DNA of 64,000 nucleotides from Rhodopirellula baltica (GTDB lineage: Bacteria; Planctomycetota; Planctomycetia; Pirellulales; Pirellulaceae), in assembly GCA_002901265.1 (NCBI GenBank), contig PPHI01000083.1, positions 1 to 64,000 of the forward strand. The letters are read 5' to 3'. Shown here one piece after another: positions 9,301-16,402 of the stretch. The notes under the pieces were generated by a model. It had not been told where the DNA came from, searched no databases, and was given only the letters and a program-made list of their open reading frames with translations. Position 1 is the stretch's first letter. Each line of letters begins with the position of its first letter. The position numbers were made by a program, and so were the translations under genes.

Positions 9301-9451
9301 GGCGACGATTGAAGATGCGAACCTCTATCAGCTACCCGTACTGGTACAGTTGTTGAACGTGCTATCGATCACCCCGAACGAAGAGTCAGCGTTCACGAAT
9401 GCGGAAATCGACTACACGCTGATCGAAGACAGGTGGAGTTCAACAATCTGA
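6341..9451 (+). CDS. AsmA-like inter-membrane protein, main frame before a frameshift
   Basis: 1036 residues in this frame. It begins with a cytoplasmic tip, one membrane anchor (RWMVAVLLIAAIVFVVRFIG), then a long repetitive beta structure typical of AsmA/TamB/YhdP-like proteins, with recurring segments such as GRVGGRLMQCLFDF, VNFQGANSNGGLIQCDGVY and DGSIGLDGTMTLSD. Such proteins bridge inner and outer membranes and are linked to phospholipid transport and outer-membrane assembly. The start is GTG at 6341 without a clear ribosome site; ATG at 6389, after GGGAAAG, is an alternative. The frame ends prematurely at 9451, and the expected C-terminus continues in another frame from 9433. The frames join at GACAGG (9428-9433), where one extra G gives a continuous IEDR-VEFNNL. 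The full protein would be about 1139 residues. Confidence 0.75.
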   Translation: MSGKDAETIKPAPSGKMSRWMVAVLLIAAIVFVVRFIGPQTVGNQVRRHVQKMLREQYPGLDVTIGHGRVEPNIGLILEDVRFGVPPDRPEAMPAIEQAIQRLGLSNGPSRELLRIDRVVVFAKADFSKLLEQQNPLMTERVLISGLRGHAWMESDDEFSLERLWPPPKFSDAICPRMELRNAQLTLETQIEGSRPIQLDVSKAVMLKHAVNPASGAIAAEGDVCSTVLQAIGSSSLADRFALQMSMVGTSGTLTCDINGARIEGGLIDQLPAVLRDQVQQLEHARGLKLNVDTKISAGIRGGKLAKLKTQSKIHEGSFQHPTSVMPVQGIRGMITGTLDEHGQAEVRFDACQGYWGEARMVFGGEVKNDPNRQGIAQFRGGMNVSVYDLVLDQRFAAVIPEKLKDGWKKLEPSGVVDIPRARFDLVDGKVETEAEILCKGVDVNFDKFPYPVRQLSGTVTAEHGRLKSSLMSGRVGGRLMQCLFDFPMKPLPNSPKVFSAAMDGPIAINNDLLNALTPRGESTSKLEHFIRSLNPLGGVHLVRGTLRTDDDGTKHRDFELKISDGTLRYDLFPYPLHNVTGQIRVVDEHVRMVNFQGANSNGGLIQCDGVYRMPETPDSTPDVQLADNTSPVRAALDSVAPAGGNVLELHFDAISIALDEALRRALPESSQEAWDHLAPSGMLDQLKIDVHRGGNSTPLDLSVVARQYDHNQIGAETLRLQPRSLPYRLDITQGMVRYDKGSVYIDSLHAEHGGSSVSADGSCKRIADGRWLLAMDVHNGSRLVPDAEFAAALPEQMRAAVRELNLRGPVGLSGLTETLLSDATHPEPVFGWDLKLQLEGNRIGDVGPVHSLRGELDIRGRKDSTGISAQGEVRVDSMHVNDLQITQIRGPFQIRDEHLRLGVRQSGDVSARPIEGKLFDGSIGLDGTMTLSDASFNVRLALVGASVPVVLADIGQAEQELSGTLDANMTLEGLLGTRDLLRGRGKATIEDANLYQLPVLVQLLNVLSITPNEESAFTNAEIDYTLIEDRWSSTI

Positions 9452-9759
9452 AGCTTTGGGGAAGTCTGATTGCACTGCACGGTAGTGGCACGATGGACCG
9501 GCGCAAAAACATCGATCTGACGTTCAATACACGCGTTTCACCACGCAACACGTTCACACGAATCCTGCGACCGTTGGCGGCTGATCGTTATACCTTGTGG
9601 ACGGTTGAAGTTACCGGCCCGGCGAACGATCCGACCATTCAGCGTAAAGCACTCGAGAACGTCGGCTTGCGGTTCGAGAAGTTGTTTGAGGGCATGAACC
9701 CTCCACGAGATCCCAAACGCAAAGACCGCACCGCAGGTGTTGGGCGAATGCTTCAATAA
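9433..9759 (+). pseudogene. Displaced C-terminus of the AsmA-like gene
   Basis: 108 residues starting VEFNNLKLWGSLIALHGSGT, then DLTFNTRVSPRN and a closing segment VEVTGPANDPTIQRKAL. This is the conserved tail of AsmA-like C-terminal domains, and it directly continues the preceding frame once one base is added at 9431-9433. It overlaps that frame by 19 bases and has no independent ribosome binding site. It should be read as part of the upstream gene, not as a separate small gene. A hairpin (9758-9777, six-pair stem) overlaps its stop codon, without a T tract. Confidence 0.75.
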
Positions 9760-9837
9760 CAGCAGCAAGTCGCTGTTGGCTTCCTACTGACAAGTGTTAC
9801 TGGCACCTGTCACTGAACGCCAACCGCGGTGCAGCGA

Positions 9838-10077
9838 TTAAGCAACTTCGACGCAGTTACACACCTGTCCGAGCACGCCAGCTTGGCGAATCGCTGGGAC
9901 CAGTGCTTGTCGTAGAGCCGCTGTTGGCAATTGACCACGGACGACGATCCGTGACCCTTCCAGTGTGATGTCGAGGCCCGTTCGATAGGGGGCAAGCTCT
10001 CGGTGATTCGACAACACCGAATCAATTCGGTTGATCGTTTGGGCGGTGCGCCCATCGCGCATGATCGTGGTAGCCAT
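9838..10077 (-). CDS. Small BON-like domain protein
   Basis: A 79-residue protein. The ATG at 10077 is preferred over the in-frame TTG at 10092 because a strong GGGAGAAAGG sits just upstream. The fold pattern is alpha-beta: an N-terminal helix (AQTINRIDSVLSNH), two strands (GLDITLEGSRIVVRGQL) and a second helix (AALRQALVPAIRQAG) before a short final strand (VCNCVEVA). The GxVxLxGxV-like core is what BON domains show; those usually bind membranes or small ligands. There is no signal peptide, so it is probably cytoplasmic. It is convergent with the AsmA-like gene and transcribed away from the OsmC gene. Confidence 0.65.
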   Translation of the reverse strand: MATTIMRDGRTAQTINRIDSVLSNHRELAPYRTGLDITLEGSRIVVRGQLPTAALRQALVPAIRQAGVLGQVCNCVEVA

Positions 10078-10572
10078 CGGCCTTTCTCCCAATTGGCGAG
10101 ATTCAGTTCCTGACGCTAATGCTCAGCGAATCGGGCCAACGGATGTTTCTGTAGAAACGGGACTAACTTGGGGCGGATTGATAACAGGAGCAGGCAGCAG
10201 CGTCGAGACGGATTGCGACTCCAAACTCCAGGATGTCGAAAAACGCGCAATGCGTTGTTCACAACCGTAATCGTCACTTAACGCTAATCAGATGCTCGAA
10301 AAATCCACCAGAAAAAACAGTTATTTATTACAAGTAGCATTTTTCGTTCCGATTGACGTCTCTTTTTCGGATTGCAAGTGCAAGGGTCTCCGGACAGCAA
10401 ATCTGCTCACCGCTGGTGGTGGTGGATTGTGAGCAGCGGATATCTGTGGTTTGATGCCCGAACAATTCACAATGGTCTTTCCATGGCGAGGTTGCGATGC
10501 AAACCGGTCGCAGTACTGGAGGGCTATTCGATCGAGCCGACACTGAACTTGCCAACGACGAGGAGATTGCCC
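10078..10572. other. Long divergent intergenic region
   Basis: About 495 bases between the BON-like and OsmC-like starts. There is an A/T-rich stretch at 10300-10345. A frame in phase with the OsmC gene runs back to 10372 but has no family resemblance. Promoters for both genes probably lie here, but none could be assigned. Confidence 0.35.
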
Positions 10573-10989
10573 GTGGCAGTTGAAATTCAAGCGGTCTATA
10601 CCGGCACACTTGGCTGCGAAGCGACCCACGGTCCGAGTGGTAAACAGCTCGTAACGGATGCCCCGGTTGATAACGGCGGCCAGGGCTTGTCGTTTTCGCC
10701 AACCGACTTGGTGGCAACCGCACTAGGGACCTGTGTGTTGACGATTTTAGGTCTGGTCAGCGAACGCCACGAGTTGGACTTGAGCGGTGCAAAGGTCAGC
10801 GTGACCAAAGAGATGATCCAAAAGCCTGTTCGTCGCATCGGTGCGTTGCGATGCGTGGTGACGATTCCTGCCGAGCGTGTCGCCGACGCCGCAATGCGGA
10901 CTCGACTGGAAACCGCAGCACGGCATTGTCCGGTGCACCAGAGTTTGCACCCGGATATCGATTCGCCGATCGACTTCGAATACGTTTGA
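10573..10989 (+). CDS. OsmC/Ohr-family peroxidase-like protein
   Basis: 138 residues from the GTG at 10573, which follows GAGGAGA (10560-10566) at good spacing. The in-frame ATG at 10372 would add 67 residues unlike the family. The fold markers are GPSGKQL near the N-terminus, SPTDLVATALGTCVLTILG with the first catalytic Cys, and AARHCPVHQSLHP with the second. In this family the two Cys reduce organic hydroperoxides, so it is likely a cytoplasmic oxidative-stress protein. It has the short YhfA/OsmC-like length. The gene stands alone, convergent with the 11022-11648 gene. Confidence 0.85.
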   Translation: MAVEIQAVYTGTLGCEATHGPSGKQLVTDAPVDNGGQGLSFSPTDLVATALGTCVLTILGLVSERHELDLSGAKVSVTKEMIQKPVRRIGALRCVVTIPAERVADAAMRTRLETAARHCPVHQSLHPDIDSPIDFEYV

Positions 10990-11021
10990 GAATCGACTTA
11001 AGTGGGGGCGGCTGGGGGCCC

Positions 11022-11648
11022 CTAAACGTCCAGATCGTCGAGTTGGTCGAGCAATTGGTCCAGTGAATCGTCACTGGGGTCGTGCCCCAAATTGATCGGC
11101 GAAATGGCTTTGCGGTGACCTGTAGCATTCGCCGCATTGGGCTCGGTTCCGGCCGCCGCATTTGCGGTCGGAGCGACCGTTGAAGATGTCGATGCTTTGG
11201 TGGCCGAGCCCGGTGCTGACAAACCGCCGATTGAAACGGTTTTCACACTGAGTGAGTCGCGCAGCCGCTCAAGTTCTGCGACGATGCTCGTCGCATCGCG
11301 ATGTTGATTAAGGTCGAAAAGGAACAGCCGTCGACGATGGGGTGTCGTCGAGGTTGGCGGATCGGGATCCAGGCGGTGGGCACATCGATAGCCCGGAAAA
11401 TCGATGCTGTTGAGTGCCGACATCAACTCTTCGGCCGGGCGCCAGTCCAGCACTGCCGCGGGAACGGTGATCGCGGACAGTGTCATCCAATCGGTCGAGT
11501 CGACGGATATCGAATCAAAGCGTTCGACCAGTGTTAGGTCTAATCCGGGGAATCCGATCAGCGACGCGACCAAGGCATCAGCAACGGCGTGTCCGGCAGC
11601 CGGCGGGTTTTGAACGAGAATGACTGGGAGTCGCATCGCGGGAGGCAT
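11022..11648 (-). CDS. Unknown protein, coupled to the P-loop ATPase
   Basis: 208 residues with no recognised family. The first 130 residues look like an alpha/beta domain (MRLPVILVQNPPAAGHAVADALV, LTLVERFDSI, RRLFLFDLNQH, a helix EELERLRDSL-like). A low-complexity Ala/Ser/Thr linker follows, then an acidic tail (DPSDDSLDQLLDQLDDLDV). The start is either ATG 11648 or ATG 11636; neither has a good ribosome site, but the first is only five bases after the stop of the upstream ATPase gene, so re-initiation is likely. This tight link suggests the two act together. The acidic tail may mediate binding to a partner; that is inference. Confidence 0.6.
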   Translation of the reverse strand: MPPAMRLPVILVQNPPAAGHAVADALVASLIGFPGLDLTLVERFDSISVDSTDWMTLSAITVPAAVLDWRPAEELMSALNSIDFPGYRCAHRLDPDPPTSTTPHRRRLFLFDLNQHRDATSIVAELERLRDSLSVKTVSIGGLSAPGSATKASTSSTVAPTANAAAGTEPNAANATGHRKAISPINLGHDPSDDSLDQLLDQLDDLDV

Positions 11649-11653
11649 CGCCG

Positions 11654-12415
11654 TTAGTGGGCCAAGCGGTCAGACCGAGTGCTTGGGCCGGTTGCTGTGG
11701 AGTTTGGCAGGGTGGTCTGATTGACCGGATCGGTTTGGGCGTCCTCAATCAGATCGTACATCTCAAACCACAGATCGCGGACGTTTGTTTTCGGTGTCAC
11801 CCTACATTTCTTTAGGTGACTGTCAACCATCTTGCGGAGTTCGTAGGGGGTGTCTTCGAGTAAGTCACCGGCGAGCGATTGCACCATCTTTTGCGTTGCT
11901 TTGGTTTCATGGATCGTCGTCCAGCCGGTCATCCGCTGGTGCGACGTCGCCAATAGGGTGAGCTTCTTCGCGGCAGCCGCCCTGATTGCCCGGAGCCGAG
12001 AGACACGGTAGAGCTGTTCCCACCCATCGACAATCAGCAGGCCGTCACGAGGAAGTCCGGCTAATTCTTTTAGAATCCGTTGTCCCGCTCGCAGGCGTTC
12101 TTTGACCCTTCCGATCCAGCCGACCGACGGATCGTTATTGATTTGGTCAAAGGCAACCATCGGATAGCACTGTTGCAACTTTGGCAGGAACGTATGCAGC
12201 AAGGTTGACTTGCCTGTTCCATGTGGCCCCAAAATGACGCCTCGACGCGTCTTTTTCAGCGTCGCCAAAAGCCCTTCGAGGTGCATGTCGATGGTCTGTG
12301 GATTCGTTCCACTGACCCCATGATTGAAGCGGTATCGGACCTGTGTGGGGGCGATAAAGCTTGTCGAAAATGGGTTGGGAATCTGAAATTCGAGGTTGGG
12401 CTTTACGGTGACCAT
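11654..12415 (-). CDS. P-loop ATPase of unknown role
   Basis: 253 residues. Walker A is GPHGTGKST at residues 63-71, and Walker B is LLIVD at 126-130. The following SHQ at about 160 could be a sensor-like residue. The N-terminal NPFSTSFIAPTQVRYRFNHG segment recurs in planctomycete P-loop proteins I have seen described only as hypothetical. The C-terminal part (about 170-235) is helical and may be a lid. It lacks ABC signature or AAA+ arginine-finger motifs that I can identify. It is followed after five bases by the partner gene at 11022. Function unknown. Confidence 0.7.
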   Translation of the reverse strand: MVTVKPNLEFQIPNPFSTSFIAPTQVRYRFNHGVSGTNPQTIDMHLEGLLATLKKTRRGVILGPHGTGKSTLLHTFLPKLQQCYPMVAFDQINNDPSVGWIGRVKERLRAGQRILKELAGLPRDGLLIVDGWEQLYRVSRLRAIRAAAAKKLTLLATSHQRMTGWTTIHETKATQKMVQSLAGDLLEDTPYELRKMVDSHLKKCRVTPKTNVRDLWFEMYDLIEDAQTDPVNQTTLPNSTATGPSTRSDRLAH

Positions 12416-12641
12416 TGTTCAAGCGGACCCCGTTTGAAGGTTGAAAAACCGTCGTGAACCAAATGAGAAATTGCGTTCGCCGGCCAGCGTGTCGCTCACT
12501 GCTGCGTACGACGCCAGACGAAAGTATAGCCTTGCGACTCGTCATGACGCAGGACGGGTGCGTGGTTTGGCGTTCCTGCGCAAAGGTTTTTGGTGGCAAG
12601 CTTTCTTGCAAAGTGGCTTTCTGCAATCGAGCGCTGAATCG

Positions 12642-14051
12642 CTACAGAATCAGAAAGCAGATCGCGGTGACGATCACGACGCCAATCAGGTTGAGCACAA
12701 AGCCCTCTCGGACCATCTCTTTGACGTGGATCCTGCCGCTCGCGAATACGATCGCGTTGGGGAAGGTCGCGGCGGGCATCATGAACGCAAAGCTGGCGCT
12801 GATTGTCGCCGGGATCATGATTAACTTGGGATCCTCCGCAGGAATCAACGCAAGAATTGGCAACAGCAAGTTCGCGGTCGCCGTGTTGCTCGTTACTTCG
12901 GTCAAGAACGTAACCGCCAGACAGACGACGCCGACAATCCAGAACGGGTGTAGGTCTCCTAGTCCGGAAAGCTGCTTGCCGATCATCAGACTGATTCCGG
13001 TCGAGCGAAAAGCTTCCGCGATCGCAAATCCGCCGGCGCAGAGCAGCAGGATTCCCCAGGGAATGCGGACCGAATCGTTCCAGGTCAGCAGAGTTTCGCC
13101 TTTGCCGTTGGGGATCAAGTGCATGGCCACGACGGCGAACAAGGCGACGCTGGAGTCATGGGCGTGCGGAAGATTGACAAGCTCACTCCAGCCACCGAAC
13201 GGCGCCGTCCGCGTGACCCACAGTAGCGCTGTGATGCCGAACACGATCAACGTCCGTCGTTCTTCGGGACGCCAATCGCCGACCGATGGCATCGACAAAC
13301 GCTCTTTGCTGGAGAGGCGTCGTGTGAGCCAGATCGCTTGGATCGGTAACATCAACGCGATGATCGGCCAGGTCCACGCCGCCCATTGAAGAAACGAAGG
13401 TTCGGCACCACCGATCTTTTTATAGTTGTCGATGAAGATCAAGTTAGGTGGCGTGCCGATCGGTGTTCCTGTCCCACCGACGCTTGCCGCGAAGGCGATG
13501 CCCATCAGAAGGCACGGCGCCAGCGTTGTACTGTTGGAGCGTTCGACCACTGCCAATGCGATCGGCAGCATCATCAGTGCTGTCGCCCCGTTCGAAATCC
13601 ACATGCTCAAGATTGCCGCGGCGGCCATGAATCCGAAAACAACGCGGCGTGGATTGGCACCGTCGGCGTTCCGTCCCCCAAAGGTCCGCACCATCACCAG
13701 GGCCAAACGACGATGGGCGCCGCTGCGTTCCATCGCCATCGACAACATCAGCCCGCCCATGAACAGCAAGACCAATTGGTGTCCGACAGCACCAGCGATC
13801 TGTGCCGATGTGAGCACACCGGAGGCGGGAAAGATGGCCAGCGGAAGCAAGGACGTCACCGCGATGGGGACCGGCTCGGTGATCCACCAAATCGCGCACC
13901 AGACGACGACTGCTGCGGCGATCGCGACCGCAGAATCGTGTCCATAGCTTGACACAATCGCTCCGACGGCGGCAGCACCGAGGGGCCCTGCGATTGCCGC
14001 GATCACATTGATACGCGTCGTTCTCGAGCCTTGTGGTGGATCCGCCGTCAC
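12642..14051 (-). CDS. DASS/SLC13-type sodium:anion symporter
   Basis: 469 residues, about eleven to twelve membrane segments. Two inverted-repeat substrate/Na+ signatures are present: WISNGATALMMLP and TSNTATANLLLP, with the ASVGGTGTPIGTPPNLIF loop after the first. These define the divalent anion:Na+ symporters that import dicarboxylates, phosphate or sulfate. The substrate cannot be told from the sequence. The N-terminal WWITEPVPIAVTSLLPL segment is also typical. The start is GTG at 14051 without a convincing ribosome site. It lies 54 bases downstream of frr on the same strand and may share transcripts with it. Confidence 0.85.
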   Translation of the reverse strand: MTADPPQGSRTTRINVIAAIAGPLGAAAVGAIVSSYGHDSAVAIAAAVVVWCAIWWITEPVPIAVTSLLPLAIFPASGVLTSAQIAGAVGHQLVLLFMGGLMLSMAMERSGAHRRLALVMVRTFGGRNADGANPRRVVFGFMAAAAILSMWISNGATALMMLPIALAVVERSNSTTLAPCLLMGIAFAASVGGTGTPIGTPPNLIFIDNYKKIGGAEPSFLQWAAWTWPIIALMLPIQAIWLTRRLSSKERLSMPSVGDWRPEERRTLIVFGITALLWVTRTAPFGGWSELVNLPHAHDSSVALFAVVAMHLIPNGKGETLLTWNDSVRIPWGILLLCAGGFAIAEAFRSTGISLMIGKQLSGLGDLHPFWIVGVVCLAVTFLTEVTSNTATANLLLPILALIPAEDPKLIMIPATISASFAFMMPAATFPNAIVFASGRIHVKEMVREGFVLNLIGVVIVTAICFLIL

Positions 14052-14105
14052 CTTGCCGCTGACCTTGCAAGAAGGGATGAAACGATTGTGAAATTCGAAA
14101 GCGAA

Positions 14106-14666
14106 CTAGCTTTCCATGACTTCCGATTCGCGAGCTTTCGACAACTCGTTGACTTGCTCTTCGTACTTTTTGGTCAGTTCTTGGATCTCGTCTTTCAACT
14201 TGTCGCGATCGTCTTCGGAGATCTCTTTGTCCTTTTCCAACTGATCGGCGTGCTTGTTGGCATCACGACGAATGTTGCGGATCGAGATCTTGGAATCTTC
14301 GGCGAGTTCTTTGATTCGTGAAACCATCTTCTTTCGCACGTCGGTCGAAAGAGCTGGCACGTTCAAGCGAATGACGCGTCCATCGTTTTGGGGATTCAAT
14401 CCCAGATCGCTACCTACGATGGCTTTTTCGATGTCTTTGATCGTACCCGCGTCGTATGGGCGGATCAGGATCTGTTGCGGTTCGGGAACACCGATCGAAG
14501 CGAGTTGCTTGAGCGGAGAGGTAGACCCGTACGCTTCGACTTTCAATGAATCAACCAAACCCGGGGTCGCACGGCCGGTTCGAATTCCGGAAAGCTGGTT
14601 GCCCAGCACGGCGATCGCCTTTTCCATTCGTTCTTCGGCATCCATCAGAGTTTCTTCGGCGGACAT
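14106..14666 (-). CDS. frr: Ribosome recycling factor
   Basis: 186 residues, matching the usual 185. With EF-G it splits post-termination ribosomes into subunits. Conserved regions are GIRTGRATPGLVDSLKVEAYG, ASIGVPEPQQILIRPYD, the NDGRVIRLNVPALS loop, and the long coiled coil MVSRIKELAEDSKISIRNIR with the terminal KKYEEQVNEL helix. The start is ATG at 14666; an in-frame ATG at 14675 sits directly after AAGG, which would be too close for that start but well placed for 14666. Neither pyrH nor tsf, common neighbours, is present here. The sulfatase gene is divergent from it. Confidence 0.95.
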   Translation of the reverse strand: MSAEETLMDAEERMEKAIAVLGNQLSGIRTGRATPGLVDSLKVEAYGSTSPLKQLASIGVPEPQQILIRPYDAGTIKDIEKAIVGSDLGLNPQNDGRVIRLNVPALSTDVRKKMVSRIKELAEDSKISIRNIRRDANKHADQLEKDKEISEDDRDKLKDEIQELTKKYEEQVNELSKARESEVMES

Positions 14667-14799
14667 GATGAGCATCCTTGGGTTTGTGGTTGTAAAAGTA
14701 TCGGACCGAAAAGTTTAGCGTCTTTTCCAGACTTGGTTGAAGGTGGGCAAACGCGGTTGGCCTGATCAGCGTACAATTCTGCCAAGATTCTTCGATTCT

Positions 14800-14821
14800 A
14801 AACATCCCCATGGGGATGTTT
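14800..14821. promoter_or_regulatory. Perfect 22-bp palindrome in the frr/sulfatase intergenic region
   Basis: AAACATCCCC followed directly by its reverse complement through ATGGGGATGTTT gives an uninterrupted, perfectly symmetric 22-bp site. It lies between divergent frr and the sulfatase gene, 55 bases before the sulfatase start. There is no loop and no T tract, so an operator for a dimeric regulator is more likely than a terminator. Confidence 0.5.
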
Positions 14822-14876
14822 CCCGCAGTGCCGGGCGATTTCGAACAAGGCCTGCTATTTCCAGAAAAATTGATCG

Positions 14877-16367
14877 ATGCGTTCAACTTCGCTTTCTGCA
14901 TTCCTCGTCTTCATCGCCGTAGCGTTCAGTTCCATCGGCTCCACCGATGCGGGGGCTGCCGAAAAATTACCAAACATTTTGATCGTTTTGGTCGACGACA
15001 TGGGCTTTGGTGATCCCCGTTGCTTCAATCCGAAAAGCAAAATCCCGACGCCGAACATCGACCGTTTGGCTGCCGAGGGAATGCGTTTCACCGATGCCCA
15101 CGCCTCAGGCCCCCTATGTCATATGTCACGCTATGGCCTGATGACGGGGCGATATCCGTTCCGCATCAATGTAGGTCAGTGGCCAAAGCACGCATTGATT
15201 CAAGAAGGTGAGGTCACGTTACCGTCGCTGCTCCGCGATGCCGGATACCGAACTGCAATGGTCGGGAAATGGCATGTCGGTTTTGACGAAAATGGCTACG
15301 ATCGCCCCCTGCCTGGCGGACCCGTTGATCGCGGCTTCGACTCGTTTTTTGGCATCCGGGCCTCGACGGATATCCCGCCTTATTTTTATATCCGCGACCG
15401 GAACGCGGTCACGCCGCCCACCGATTCAATCGAAGCCAACCAATCCGGCAGCCAGCAAACCGGTAGCCAGTGGAATGAAATTCAAGGTGCGTTTTGGCGG
15501 GCCGGCGGGATCGCTCCCGAACTGGATCTGGTCGATGTGACACCCCGGTTCACGAGCGAAGCCTGTGACATCATTCGGTCACACCAAGGCAATGATCAAC
15601 CCTTGATGTTGTACCTCGCCCTGCCCTCGCCACACACACCGTGGTTGCCGCTACCAAAGTACGAAGGCCAATCCAAAGCGGGCTTGTACGGCGATTTCAT
15701 GACGATGGTCGATGACATGTTCGGCAAAGTGCTCGGCGCCCTCGAAGACGCCGGCATGAAAGAAAACACGCTGGTGATCTTTTCCAGTGACAACGGGCCG
15801 GTCTGGTACGACAAAGACACTCGAGCGTTCGGCCACGACAGTTGTGGCGGTTTGCGAGGTATGAAAGCAGACGCTTGGGAAGCGGGACACCGGATGCCGA
15901 TGGTCGTTCGTTGGCCCGGTGTCGTGAAGCCCGGTTCCAGTAGCGATGCGACGGTCAGCTTCGTCGACTTTGTCGCGACAATGGATGAACTCGTCGGATC
16001 AAATCACTGCGTCCAATCAACGTCTGAAAGCGAGGCCATCGCAGCCGGTCCGGACAGTTTCAGTTTCTTAAGCGAATTGACCGGAAAGCCTTCTGATCGT
16101 CCCAAACGTGAGTCGCTTGCCTTGCAAAGCGGTCGCGGTCTGATGACTTACCGACGCGGCCCTTGGAAGTTAATCGAAGGTGACGGATCGGGCGGTTTCA
16201 GCGATCGCGGCCCGCGCGGAAATCGCAATCAATCTTACAAAGGCCAGCTTTACAATCTCGATCACGACCTCGGAGAAACCAAAAATCTGGTCGACGAGCA
16301 TCCCAAGATCGTCGCATCATTGCGTGAAGAACTCGCAGCGATCATCGATGCCGAGCGGTCACGCTAG
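14877..16367 (+). CDS. Secreted sulfatase of the formylglycine type, with an altered active-site motif
   Basis: 496 residues with a signal peptide (SAFLVFIAVAFSSIGSTDAGAAE). Alkaline-phosphatase-fold sulfatases hydrolyse sulfate esters; planctomycetes use many on marine polysaccharides. LIVLVDDMGFGD carries the first metal ligands. The active-site Cys to be converted to formylglycine is Cys81 in PLCHMSRYGLMTGRYPF. The consensus is C-x-P-S/T-R; here Met83 replaces the Pro. FSSDNGPVW gives the second metal site, and KWHVGFD the conserved Lys-His. The start ATG has no strong ribosome site. The next gene follows after 35 bases. Confidence 0.9.
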   Translation: MRSTSLSAFLVFIAVAFSSIGSTDAGAAEKLPNILIVLVDDMGFGDPRCFNPKSKIPTPNIDRLAAEGMRFTDAHASGPLCHMSRYGLMTGRYPFRINVGQWPKHALIQEGEVTLPSLLRDAGYRTAMVGKWHVGFDENGYDRPLPGGPVDRGFDSFFGIRASTDIPPYFYIRDRNAVTPPTDSIEANQSGSQQTGSQWNEIQGAFWRAGGIAPELDLVDVTPRFTSEACDIIRSHQGNDQPLMLYLALPSPHTPWLPLPKYEGQSKAGLYGDFMTMVDDMFGKVLGALEDAGMKENTLVIFSSDNGPVWYDKDTRAFGHDSCGGLRGMKADAWEAGHRMPMVVRWPGVVKPGSSSDATVSFVDFVATMDELVGSNHCVQSTSESEAIAAGPDSFSFLSELTGKPSDRPKRESLALQSGRGLMTYRRGPWKLIEGDGSGGFSDRGPRGNRNQSYKGQLYNLDHDLGETKNLVDEHPKIVASLREELAAIIDAERSR

Positions 16368-16402
16368 TCAGTTTTTGTTGCGATCTTCAAAGGCGGGAAA
16401 CG

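Noticed and set aside
9758-9777. Hairpin overlapping the AsmA-like stop as a terminator
   Set aside because: A six-pair stem with no following T tract.
9791-9815. GTTACTGGCACCTGTCAC stretch as another copy of the 16-bp repeat
   Set aside because: Only a few bases match the repeat arm, so it is probably unrelated.
12454-13389. 311-residue + strand frame
   Set aside because: It is antisense to the DASS transporter gene and shows no known motif.
14097-14114. Hairpin at the frr stop as a terminator
   Set aside because: The stem is only six pairs, overlaps the stop codon and lacks a T run on the minus strand.
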